The position numbers and the translations under genes are program-made. A stretch of 34,116 nucleotides of DNA, from the NCBI GenBank assembly GCA_020853975.1, contig JADYXW010000087.1:1-34116 (forward strand), given 5' to 3'. Below are positions 1 through 10,104 of this stretch, one piece after another; position 1 is the stretch's first letter; every line of letters starts with the position of its first letter. Under the pieces are notes generated by a model. That model did not search any database and had not been told where the DNA came from. It worked only from the letters and a program-made list of their open reading frames with translations. The DNA comes from Phycisphaerales bacterium. GTDB lineage: Bacteria; Planctomycetota; Phycisphaerae; Phycisphaerales; UBA1924.

Positions 1-2413
<2,413 letters not shown>

Positions 2414-2472
2414 CAACCGGACGCCGAGGCTTAGGCCCGAAGGCCCGCACCACAGTGCCGATCGTGTTGCCG

Positions 2473-2497
2473 TGGATTGGATACAAGCACCAATCCA
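2473..2497 (-). other. Hairpin just upstream of 23S 5' end
   Basis: TGGATTGG (2473-2480) and CCAATCCA (2490-2497) form a perfect 8-bp stem with a 9-nt loop, about 60 nt before the predicted 23S 5' end. It may be an RNase III-type or other maturation signal; no function can be shown from sequence. The rest of 2414-2590 shows no gene or tRNA. Confidence 0.4.
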
Positions 2498-2614
2498 TCC
2501 CGCCATCGTTCGCACCCCTGCGGCTGCGGCCGACGGCGAGTCACATCGCCTTGTTTGCGCGCTGCACTCGAGAACTCGAACTAACTTCTCAATCTAGTTG
2601 CAGCTTTCTTTGCT

Positions 2615-2668
2615 CCCACACGGCTTCGCCTTGGTTACCCCGGGGGGGGACCTCCGCGCCCGTGTGGG
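2615..2668 (-). other. Long hairpin in the 23S leader
   Basis: CCCACACGG (2615-2623) is the exact reverse complement of CCGTGTGGG (2660-2668), giving a 9-bp stem. The enclosed sequence can extend it with GGTTACC/GG-ACC pairing around a run of eight G on the plus strand. It sits between boxA and the mature 5' end, so it is probably part of leader folding or processing. The partner strand of a 5'/3' processing stem would be outside the window. Confidence 0.45.
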
Positions 2669-2691
2669 GCGAGATATTCGTCCGTATCCGG

Positions 2692-2703
2692 TTGTCAAAG
2701 AGC
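2692..2703 (-). promoter_or_regulatory. boxA-like rRNA antitermination element
   Basis: The minus strand reads GCTCTTTGACAA, differing by one base from the canonical rRNA boxA core GCTCTTTAACA that binds NusB/S10 on the nascent RNA. It lies about 55-65 nt downstream of the predicted start point, as in other rRNA leaders. TTGACA within it could also be read as a -35 box, but no good -10 follows, so boxA is the better reading. Confidence 0.6.
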
Positions 2704-2763
2704 GGTGCGATCCGCCTTGCGGCTCGTCGCGTGCCCCTGATTTCGGTCTCAGGTGCGGGGAGG

Positions 2764-2791
2764 ACTTTAGGCCCGGCCCTCTTGCAGTCAA
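2764..2791 (-). promoter_or_regulatory. Candidate promoter of the 23S transcription unit
   Basis: On the minus strand, TTGACT (2786-2791, 5 of 6 to the sigma-70 -35) is followed after 16 nt by TAAAGT (2764-2769, 4 of 6 to the -10) and a GC-rich stretch (CCTCCCC). A GC-rich discriminator is typical of stringently controlled rRNA promoters. The predicted start near 2757 gives a leader of about 345 nt before mature 23S. It lies between the upstream protein gene and boxA, where an independent 23S promoter would be expected. Confidence 0.5.
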
Positions 2792-2817
2792 GCCGGGAAA
2801 CATTTCTTTTCAACCCA

Positions 2818-2840
2818 GCGTTCTAACGCCTTGAGAACGC
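2818..2840 (-). terminator. Hairpin after the pilus operon
   Basis: GCGTTCT and AGAACGC form a perfect 7-bp stem with a 9-nt loop, starting 4 nt after the stop codon of the 726-residue protein. No T-run follows, so it is not a classic intrinsic terminator. It separates the pilus operon from the 23S promoter on the same strand. Confidence 0.35.
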
Positions 2841-2844
2841 GGCC

Positions 2845-5025
2845 TTAGCCGCCACCGCCGCCCATGCCGCCTCCCGCCGGCGGCACCTTCGGACCCGACG
2901 GGGGACGGTTGCCAGACCCTACAGGGGGCGTTCGGATTTCGGCAGGCTTCAGCTCCCCCTGGGCGAGCCCCACCTGAGCGGAGGAACGCAGCCGTTCGAG
3001 CAGCGGGCTCTTTGTGTCGGCCTGCGGCGTGCGGACGTAGAGCGTGCCGTCAACCCCCACCACCACAACCTCAACCCCGCCCGCACTCCCGGGAGCGCTC
3101 GTCGCGTCCAGGAAGATCAGCCCGGAGTCAAGCTGCAGGTGGCGTTCGACCGCAACGTTCAGCCACTCCGACTCGGGCCCCGCCTCCGCGGGCGCCGTCT
3201 CGGGCGTCACAGGCATCACGGGAGCGCCGGCCTCGCGCGGATCGATGCGAGTACCGCCCGTCTTGCCGCCGCCCCCGCCCGGGGCGGGTGCGATCGGCGC
3301 CGGAACCGGCGCTGCACCGGGGATCGGCTGATTGGCCTTGATGAACTCGTCGAGTTTCTTCAGGTCGGCGAGCTTGAGCTTCTCCGGGAGCGTCTCGCTC
3401 GCGGCGATCTGGTCGCCGGGGGTGAGCCCCGTGTTGCCCTTGCGGTAATAGCCGTAGTAGAACTGGTACAGCTCCGCGCTCGCTGTGGGACGCCCGTTCA
3501 GAGGATCGGTCTCGGAAGCGGACGTGATGAATACGGCCGTCTGGGGGTCCACCTGCACCGCGTCGGACCATTCGCTCCACTCCCCTCGCAGCGTGGAGCT
3601 CTGCGCCAGGGCGGCCTGGGCGGGCTGCAGATTTCGCCCGAAGGCAGGGTTGTTGATGACCACGCGGAAGCGGTAGGCGTACGACGCGCCGGGCTGCGCC
3701 GTCAGATCGTGCGTCCAGAGCGTGATCGAGGGCGCGTTCAGCGTGCTCTCGGGTCGAGCCCCCGGCACGGCTCCTGTTGCGGGGGCGTCGGGCGTGCGCT
3801 GCTCAAGGGCAGCAAGACGCGTGGCGAGGTCTTCCCTGCGCTTGGTAAGGGTCTCCAGTCGCTTGCGGAGAGCCGCGGGGTTGCCGACCGGCGTGGGCCT
3901 GGGACCGGTCGTGGGTGCCGGGCCTACCCCCCCACCGCCGGAGCCTCCCTTGCCCCCGCCGCCACCCGCTCCGGGCCGTCCAACGGGCTGACGCTCGGAA
4001 TCGCGGCCCTTGGGCGCTGCGCTCTCAGCGGCGGTGAGCCGCTTTTGGACATCGGCGAGGTCAACGTCGATCTGCGCGAGGTCGTCGGTGAGCTTGCGGA
4101 TGAGCTTCTGCCGCGCCGCGGGGTCGCCGGCCTCGATGGCCCGCTCCGGGGGCAGCCAATCCGCGCCCGCGATCATCGGATAGAACTCTGGCCTCTGGAC
4201 TTCGGCGGCGTAGCTCCGGACGGTGTCCACCGCTCCGGGCACGTCGCCCAGAGACTTCACGTTCTCCGTCCACATCTTGATCGAGTCAAACCGGCCCGGG
4301 GGCGCCGCGAGGAGCTCCGCGGGGGCCTCGGCGACCGGCCTGCCATCGGCGCGGATCACCATCTGCCTCTCGACCTCGATACCGACGATGTCGACAAAGG
4401 CAACCTCGCTCACAGCATCGAACCACCAGCTCATGGGGATGGGCTGCTGGGGTCCGTCGCCGTCGGGGTCGGACTCGAGCGCGCTGCGGAGCGCGGACCC
4501 GTCGAACTTCGCCTCCACGCTGATGGCGTGGAAATCGAAGGGCTGGTCCTGCGAGAGAAGCACCTTCTTGAGCTCCGCATTGCGGAGGACCTCAACGGGG
4601 TGGAAGGTGCCGCTGAACGCGTAGGCCTGAGGCCCGGCCGGCGCGGGCACCCTGGGCAGCTCGAACTGCCCGCTCTCGACCTTCACCGCGACCTCGGCCT
4701 TGGCGATGCGGGGCGGGATGCCCATCGCGACCCGTGTTGCGGGAAGCGCGGGGCCGGAGAGGTCCAGCTTCCCCGCGAGCGTGAACTGTGGCACGTCCTC
4801 GGGCAGCTTGGGGTTGGTGGTGTCTAGCTCCGCGAGCAGGTTCCTGGCGGCGGACTCGACAGGCACGAACGCGGTGCCGGGGGTCTGCTGGGTGGCGCCG
4901 ACCTTGATCTGGTTTCTGCCGGGAACAAACTGGAGTGCGAGCGCGCCGACAAAGGCGAGGCCTGTCACGCCGAGCGTGATCTTGTCCGCGCTTGCTTCCA
5001 GTGCACTGATGCCCTTGAGCTTCAT
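2845..5025 (-). CDS. Membrane-anchored coiled-coil protein, third gene of pilus platform operon
   Basis: 726 residues. A single membrane helix (about 17-34) follows a short cytoplasmic N-terminus, so most of the protein is predicted to be periplasmic. Two heptad-rich helices (roughly 315-350 and 385-410) flank a very Gly-rich linker. A beta-rich segment with SYAYRFRVVINNP follows at about 450, then another Gly/Pro-rich linker, a compact domain with VEVVVVGVDGTLYV, and a Gly-rich tail. The ATG has AGGA 6 nt upstream. It lies 86 bp after the 517-residue gene on the same strand. By position it could play the PilP-like or structural role in a type IV pilus or secretion inner-membrane complex, but no family is recognised from sequence, so the function is inferred from context only. 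Confidence 0.85.
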   Translation of the reverse strand: MKLKGISALEASADKITLGVTGLAFVGALALQFVPGRNQIKVGATQQTPGTAFVPVESAARNLLAELDTTNPKLPEDVPQFTLAGKLDLSGPALPATRVAMGIPPRIAKAEVAVKVESGQFELPRVPAPAGPQAYAFSGTFHPVEVLRNAELKKVLLSQDQPFDFHAISVEAKFDGSALRSALESDPDGDGPQQPIPMSWWFDAVSEVAFVDIVGIEVERQMVIRADGRPVAEAPAELLAAPPGRFDSIKMWTENVKSLGDVPGAVDTVRSYAAEVQRPEFYPMIAGADWLPPERAIEAGDPAARQKLIRKLTDDLAQIDVDLADVQKRLTAAESAAPKGRDSERQPVGRPGAGGGGGKGGSGGGGVGPAPTTGPRPTPVGNPAALRKRLETLTKRREDLATRLAALEQRTPDAPATGAVPGARPESTLNAPSITLWTHDLTAQPGASYAYRFRVVINNPAFGRNLQPAQAALAQSSTLRGEWSEWSDAVQVDPQTAVFITSASETDPLNGRPTASAELYQFYYGYYRKGNTGLTPGDQIAASETLPEKLKLADLKKLDEFIKANQPIPGAAPVPAPIAPAPGGGGGKTGGTRIDPREAGAPVMPVTPETAPAEAGPESEWLNVAVERHLQLDSGLIFLDATSAPGSAGGVEVVVVGVDGTLYVRTPQADTKSPLLERLRSSAQVGLAQGELKPAEIRTPPVGSGNRPPSGPKVPPAGGGMGGGGG

Positions 5026-5111
5026 GGGCGGTCCTTTCTACTCGACGAACCCGAACACAAACCCGGTCTCAAACGGCTCCGCGAGAATCGAACGATGCAC
5101 GGTGGGGAGGC

Positions 5112-6665
5112 TCAGCCCGGACCCCGGACTCCGCCGCCACCCTTCAGGCCCCGCGAGCCGCCGATGGGTCCACCGGCCGGCGCCACGGGCGCGGGGGTGG
5201 CTGCTGTCCCCCCGGCGGAAGGATCGGCCGCGGGAGCGCCCGGGACCTTGAGGACGCCCTGCACATCCAGAGGCATGTACTTGGTCATCCAGGACCGGAG
5301 CCACACGGACTCGATCTCAACGCGCACCTTCACGACGTGGTCCGCGCCGTAGTAGTACCCCTGCTTGAGCTCCTCCCAGGCATTGACCTCGGAGACGTCG
5401 ATGCTCGTGACGGTCATGAAGTTGGTCCGCTCGATCGCCGAGAAGAAATCGGGGAGCCGCTGGGAGGCCACGATGCAGGTCATCGCGGAGTTGCGAAGGT
5501 CGTAGAAGGTGTTCCACTCGCCCATACCGCGGGCAGTGAGACCGAAGGTCGGGTCTGTCGGCACCATGCCGGGAACGGCCGCCGTGGGCACCGGGGCCTG
5601 CATGCCGAGAGACGGGTCGATCGTTCCTCCCTCGAAGAGCCCCTTGGGCTCGGTGAGCTCCATCGAGACGATGCGCTTCACGGTCGATTGATCGACCGAG
5701 GTCAGCCGGCCGTCGGCCCCGCGGTTGGCCAGCCCGACGGCGGAGAACATGTCAGAGAGGAGCCAGAGGTCCCACTGGTAGACGAAGAAGTTGTACGGGC
5801 GGATCTCCTCGGGCACAAACGAGTCGAGCCGCACCGCCGAGCCCTTCTTGTCGTCGGTGGGCAGGCATTCGAGGGTGGCAAAGACTGAGACGTCCTTGGC
5901 GCGGGCCTGGACGCCGCCCAGCCGCCGCTCTTCGAGCAGCTTGGAGACCCTGGCCCGCTCGTCCGCCGTCAGGTCGCGGCGCTGGCCGATCTTCTGAATC
6001 TCAGAGGTCTCCATCGCCTTGATGTCTTCGACGAGGCGGATGGCGTCGGCAGGGCCGCCCGCGCGGATGCCGTCGAGCAGTTTCTGGTACGGGTTCGGGC
6101 GGCCCCGCTTGCCGAGAAATGCCTCCTCGGCCTCGTAGAGCTTGTCCTGGATCATGGCCTTGGCCCGCGAGGCGACGAGCCCTCGACGATCCTCTTCGGG
6201 GAGAGTGCCCCACGCGTCCTCTCCTCGCTCCTTGCGGAGTTCGGCCTCGGCGGCCTGCTCGGCCCCCGGGAACAGTCCCTCGACGATCGGCAGATGCTCG
6301 ATGCGACCCACCGCCGCTGCGTCCGCGCCGACGCCCCGGTTGAAGTCGGCCGCCTTCTGGCTGATGGCACCAGCCGCTGCGGCGAACTCCTCGCGCTTCT
6401 GCTTGAACCACGCGGTGCGGGCCGTGTTGGGCTCGGCCTTCACGACCAGCGCCGGGCTCGCCGGGTCATACTGCGGGATGGCGTAGTCCACCTTCCCCGC
6501 GTTGATCTTCGAGAGCGCGTCGCTCGCGGCCTTCTCCTGAGCGCTGCGGATGGACCCGCCCCACGCAGAGCTGCCGAAATACGCCCCTGGGAGCACGATC
6601 ACGATGATCGCGAGAAACACGACGATGAGCAGATTGCTCTTGATCCAGGCGAGCACGGGCTTCAC
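5112..6665 (-). CDS. Membrane protein in PilO position of pilus operon
   Basis: 517 residues from a GTG start at 6665, with GGAGG 6 nt upstream. The start codon overlaps the pilM stop in a GTGA quartet, which implies translational coupling. An upstream ATG at 6713 is in frame but lies inside pilM and has no ribosome site. The N-terminus is short and basic (MKPVLAWIKSN), followed by a membrane helix (about 9-29), then an Ala/Glu-rich helical region and a long periplasmic domain ending in a Pro/Gly-rich tail. One short cytoplasmic segment, one membrane helix and a coiled coil is the PilO/GspM-like plan, but it is more than twice the usual length and I recognise no family motif. The name rests on neighbourhood and topology. 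Confidence 0.85.
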   Translation of the reverse strand: MKPVLAWIKSNLLIVVFLAIIVIVLPGAYFGSSAWGGSIRSAQEKAASDALSKINAGKVDYAIPQYDPASPALVVKAEPNTARTAWFKQKREEFAAAAGAISQKAADFNRGVGADAAAVGRIEHLPIVEGLFPGAEQAAEAELRKERGEDAWGTLPEEDRRGLVASRAKAMIQDKLYEAEEAFLGKRGRPNPYQKLLDGIRAGGPADAIRLVEDIKAMETSEIQKIGQRRDLTADERARVSKLLEERRLGGVQARAKDVSVFATLECLPTDDKKGSAVRLDSFVPEEIRPYNFFVYQWDLWLLSDMFSAVGLANRGADGRLTSVDQSTVKRIVSMELTEPKGLFEGGTIDPSLGMQAPVPTAAVPGMVPTDPTFGLTARGMGEWNTFYDLRNSAMTCIVASQRLPDFFSAIERTNFMTVTSIDVSEVNAWEELKQGYYYGADHVVKVRVEIESVWLRSWMTKYMPLDVQGVLKVPGAPAADPSAGGTAATPAPVAPAGGPIGGSRGLKGGGGVRGPG

Positions 6666-8716
6666 AGACCACCTCCCTCGCCCGCGGGCTGCGCGGGAAC
6701 AAACGTCGCCCACCAGGTCACGGTGACTGTCGCGGTCTTCTGGGGCCGACCGGACGCGTCCTCGATGAGCGGCGCGACCTTCTCAAGCTCTTCCGACGCC
6801 GCAGACTGGCTCTGCGCCGCGAGCATCGCGGGCGTCTCCGGACCGCCCCCCACGAGGCGCCCTCTGGCAAGCGGGCGTTCTTCCGCACGGATGTCCCTTG
6901 GACCTGTCCGAACACCCTTGCCCCCGGGACCTGCGGCCTCGTCGCTTGGGCGAGTCGCCGTCTCCGCCGCCGCCACCTTCACCTCGTGCACGCGGAAGGC
7001 CGGCTCGTCGAATCGGATGGTGTACGCGACGCCCTCACGTTTCGAGTGCTGCGACATCCATCGTTGGACGATCTCCATGACAAACCGGCGGGTCTCGGGC
7101 TGGAAGCTCGAAAGGGTCATCTCGCACTTCACGCGGGGGTACGGCGCGATCTTGAGCCGGCTAGATGCGTCGTCATCGCCGACGGCGGACGCCGCGTACG
7201 GGTCCGTCGTGTCCGCGACAACCGGAGCCTGGTAGGTCGTCGTCAACGCTTCGAGCGTCAGCGCGGGCCTCTCGGCGGCTTCGGGAACGCCCATCGTCTT
7301 CGCCCAGTCCGCCTTCGCGCTGTCTGCCGCGGCGAGCATCTCCTGCACGTCCAGTGCGATCCGGGCCATGGTGCCCCGCTTGTCGATCAGCGCCACGCTG
7401 TTCGCCGCGTCGAGCTGGGGCTCGCCCGCGTTGGTCACGCCCGCCTCGTTCGCCTCGTTCTTCAGCTTCGCCGCCCGGTCCGTCGCAGTCCGGATGACCG
7501 CGTCGGGAGCCTTGCCGCTCACATCGAAGTAGTCCTTGACAGGCCCGATGAACATCGCGGCGGCGGCCGCGGCGGCGACTCCCGCCGCCATGCCGAACCA
7601 CGGCACCTTCTCCTTCCACATCGACTTGCGGAGCATGCTGACGGGCATGAGATTCCCGCCGACGGCGTTCAGCCCCAGGCCCTGCAGCGCAAGGCCATAG
7701 GCGGTGCACAGGTTGAGGGACGCGTCCTGGAAGACCTTGGACTTGTCGTCGCCCTCGCGCGCGCCGTCGAGGTTCAGCCTCTTGAACTGCTCGATGCGGT
7801 ACACGTCCAGCGAGAGCTGCTGCTTGAGGTACTTGCGCAGCCCGGGCAGGTGAAAGGTGCTGCCAATGCCGATGAGCCTGGTGAGCACCGCGTCCTTATT
7901 GAGGGACTGGTAGTAGCCGATGGACCGCTGGATGTCCGCTGCCATGTCCGTAAAGACGGGTCGCATGGCCTGGAAAACCTGCCTCGCGTGCTTGCTGTCC
8001 TCTGCCTCACGCTTCAGCTTCTCCGCCTTGGGGTAGGAGAGCTGGAACTGCTGGACCATGGCCTCTGTGAACTGGTGGCCGCCGATCGGGAAGGTACGGA
8101 CCCACACGCGCCCGGGCGTCGCGACAACGAGATCGGTGGACGTTGTGCCCACATCGACGATGATCGTGCCGGGGGTCTTGGAATCGAAAGCAAGGTCGTA
8201 GGCGAGCGCGTTGTACGCCGCGATAGGGCTCAGGACGACGTGATCCGGGTTGATCCCGAAGTGCGCGAGCATCGCCAGCCGTTCCGTGACTCGCTCCTTG
8301 GTGATCGCGAAGATGCCGACCTCAACCTCGGGCGAGTCGGGGCTCACGAACGTCTGGTAGTCCCACTCCACCTGCTCGAGCGGGAAGGGGATCTGCTGCA
8401 TCGCCTCGAACTTCACGATATCCGGGACCTTTTTAGGCTCAACCGGCGGCAGCTTCGCAAAGCGTGCAAACCCCGCGTGCCCGGGCACGGAAACCGCGAC
8501 CGACGCCTTCGACAGGTCATACCGGCTCGCGAACGCTCCCAGCGAGACCCGGAGCACGTCGTTCGCATCAACGCCGGGCGTCGAGAGGGGCTTGGGGTGC
8601 TGGATCAGCGCGTACTCGAGGGCTTTGACGCCCCCGTCGCCCGTCGCCTCCAGCTTCAACGCCTTGATGGCGGACGCCCCGATCTCGATGCCCCAGCAGA
8701 CAGAAGTTGAAGGCAT
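6662..8716 (-). CDS. pilM: PilM-like actin-fold ATPase with PilN-like C-terminal extension
   Basis: 684 residues; ordinary PilM is about 350. Residues 1-350 are the PilM/FtsA-type actin-like domain: phosphate-1 loop GIEIGASAIKAL (9-20), phosphate-2 strand IIVDVGTTSTDLVV (185-198) and adenosine motif IGIGSTFHLPGL (282-293). Next come GNLMPVSMLRK (354-364), resembling the INLLP..R motif with which PilN docks on PilM, a membrane helix (about 372-392), and about 290 periplasmic residues. PilM is known to form a cytoplasmic ring under PilN/PilO/PilP in type IV pilus machines; here PilM and PilN seem joined in one chain. The ATG has GAGG just upstream. It is the first gene of a three-gene operon. 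Confidence 0.9.
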   Translation of the reverse strand: MPSTSVCWGIEIGASAIKALKLEATGDGGVKALEYALIQHPKPLSTPGVDANDVLRVSLGAFASRYDLSKASVAVSVPGHAGFARFAKLPPVEPKKVPDIVKFEAMQQIPFPLEQVEWDYQTFVSPDSPEVEVGIFAITKERVTERLAMLAHFGINPDHVVLSPIAAYNALAYDLAFDSKTPGTIIVDVGTTSTDLVVATPGRVWVRTFPIGGHQFTEAMVQQFQLSYPKAEKLKREAEDSKHARQVFQAMRPVFTDMAADIQRSIGYYQSLNKDAVLTRLIGIGSTFHLPGLRKYLKQQLSLDVYRIEQFKRLNLDGAREGDDKSKVFQDASLNLCTAYGLALQGLGLNAVGGNLMPVSMLRKSMWKEKVPWFGMAAGVAAAAAAAMFIGPVKDYFDVSGKAPDAVIRTATDRAAKLKNEANEAGVTNAGEPQLDAANSVALIDKRGTMARIALDVQEMLAAADSAKADWAKTMGVPEAAERPALTLEALTTTYQAPVVADTTDPYAASAVGDDDASSRLKIAPYPRVKCEMTLSSFQPETRRFVMEIVQRWMSQHSKREGVAYTIRFDEPAFRVHEVKVAAAETATRPSDEAAGPGGKGVRTGPRDIRAEERPLARGRLVGGGPETPAMLAAQSQSAASEELEKVAPLIEDASGRPQKTATVTVTWWATFVPAQPAGEGGGL

Positions 8717-8894
8717 GGCTACCTCGTTCCAAGTGCGTACCTAACCCGTCCGGCTTCGACGCCGTCCGTGTGGTCAGGGGCGGGATACTACCCGATTCGC
8801 CCTGCCCACGCCCGCGGCGACTCAGCATACGGCGAGTTGTCCCTCACAGTTCCTGAACAAGCGTCACGGGTCTGTAACGTCCGGAGCCCTGCTT

Positions 8895-10016
8895 TCACCC
8901 CAGCCGGACCTCACCACTGCCCTTGACCACTTTACCCACCCGGAACACCCGTTCCCCGAGCTTTTCGAGCTTCTGCTGCACGGAGTCCGCGAAGCCCGGC
9001 TTCACAATGACGCAGAAACCAAGCCCCATGTTGAAGATGCGGTACATCTCCTCGTCGCTGATGTTCCCGTGCTTCTGCAGGAACGGGAACACCTGGGGAA
9101 TCTCCCAGCTCCCCTTGTTCACACTGGCATCCAGCGCCGGTGGCAGCGCGCGGCAGAGATTCCCCCCGATGCCACTCCCGGTGATGTGCGCCATCCCCGT
9201 GACCACGTTCTTGACCTGGTATGACCGCAGCATCCGCACGATGGGATCCGCGTACAGCCTCGTGGGCGTCAGCAGCACCTGGCCCAGCGTACGGGGAGGG
9301 GGAGGCGGCTTGCGGCTGCGTCGGCCCCTTGCCGTCGCGGGCTGGAGTTCGTCGTACACCGCATTCAAGTCCAGCCCCGCCTGCTCCACGACCTTTCGCA
9401 CAAGCGTGTAGCCGTTGCTGTGAACCCCGTCGCTGGACAGGCCCAGGATCACGTCCCCGGCCTTCACCCGCGCGGGCTTCTGCACTCGCGAGAGTTCCAC
9501 CACGCCCACGCAGAACCCCGCGAGGTCAAAGTCTCCCTTTGCGTACAGGTCGGGCATGTGCGCTGTCTCACCACCGAGCAGCGCGCACCCGCTTCGCCTG
9601 CACCCTTCCGCGATCCCCCGCACCAGGTCGCCCAGGAACTTGCGGTCGATCCGGGGCGTCGCGATGTAGTCCAGAAAGAACAACGGCTCGGCGCCCTGCA
9701 CGATCAGATCGTTCACGTTCATCGCGACGAGATCGATGCCGACGGTGTCAAAGACACCCATCTCGGCGGCGAGCTTTACCTTCGTGCCCACCCCGTCGCA
9801 GCAGGCGACCAGCACCGGGTCCTTGTAGTTTCGGGCGAAGAGCCTCGCGCGATAGTCAAGCCTGAACAGCCCCGCAAACCCGCCGGGGTTCGGGATGACC
9901 CGCGGCCCGTGCGTGCGCCTCAGCACCGCGTCCAGCGATTCCGTGAACGAGTCCTTCTCGTCGATGTCCACGCCCGCGGCGGCGTATGTCAGCGGTTTGC
10001 GTTCGGCTCTGCTCAT
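8895..10016 (-). CDS. purM: Phosphoribosylformylglycinamidine cyclo-ligase (AIR synthetase)
   Basis: 373 residues, close to the family norm of about 345. It closes FGAM to AIR with ATP in purine biosynthesis in the cytosol. Family motifs are present: YAAAGVDIDEKD at the N-terminus, CCDGVGTKVKLA, GIDLVAMNVNDLIVQGAEPL, LGGETAHMPDLY, SSDGVHSNGYTLVRK and GMAHITGSGIGGNL. A short Arg/Pro-rich insertion (about residues 225-245) is unusual and sits between conserved blocks. There is no clear Shine-Dalgarno before the ATG at 10016; a TATCCT hexamer lies 13 nt upstream, suggesting a very short leader. It is followed on the same strand by the pilM gene after 178 bp with no recognisable terminator. Confidence 0.97.
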   Translation of the reverse strand: MSRAERKPLTYAAAGVDIDEKDSFTESLDAVLRRTHGPRVIPNPGGFAGLFRLDYRARLFARNYKDPVLVACCDGVGTKVKLAAEMGVFDTVGIDLVAMNVNDLIVQGAEPLFFLDYIATPRIDRKFLGDLVRGIAEGCRRSGCALLGGETAHMPDLYAKGDFDLAGFCVGVVELSRVQKPARVKAGDVILGLSSDGVHSNGYTLVRKVVEQAGLDLNAVYDELQPATARGRRSRKPPPPPRTLGQVLLTPTRLYADPIVRMLRSYQVKNVVTGMAHITGSGIGGNLCRALPPALDASVNKGSWEIPQVFPFLQKHGNISDEEMYRIFNMGLGFCVIVKPGFADSVQQKLEKLGERVFRVGKVVKGSGEVRLG

Positions 10017-10028
10017 AGGTATTGCAGC

Positions 10029-10034
10029 AGGATA
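10029..10034 (-). promoter_or_regulatory. Candidate -10 hexamer of purM
   Basis: TATCCT on the minus strand, its 3' end 13 nt before the purM ATG, would start transcription about 5 nt before the start codon. No clear -35 is seen. Confidence 0.35.
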
Positions 10035-10104
10035 GCGGAAGCCCGGGGCTTCCCGCCCGGACCGCTCGCGACACCCCCCACTCCCTCCAAAACTTGGTCC
10101 CCGG

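Noticed and set aside
2692..2703. TTGACA read as a second -35 box for 23S
   Set aside because: The hexamers 16-17 nt downstream match -10 poorly, while the wider sequence GCTCTTTGACAA fits boxA in position and content.
3139..4827. A 562-residue plus-strand open frame opposite the coiled-coil protein
   Set aside because: Arg/Gly-rich shadow without start signals or motifs; the minus-strand gene has a ribosome site and operon context.
6665..6713. Upstream ATG (6713) as the start of the PilO-position gene
   Set aside because: It lies inside pilM without a ribosome site and would add a basic non-helical stretch; the GTG at 6665 has GGAGG at ideal spacing and a GTGA overlap.
6986..8710. A 574-residue plus-strand open frame opposite pilM
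   Set aside because: Shadow of the PilM frame, which has three recognisable ATP-binding motifs.
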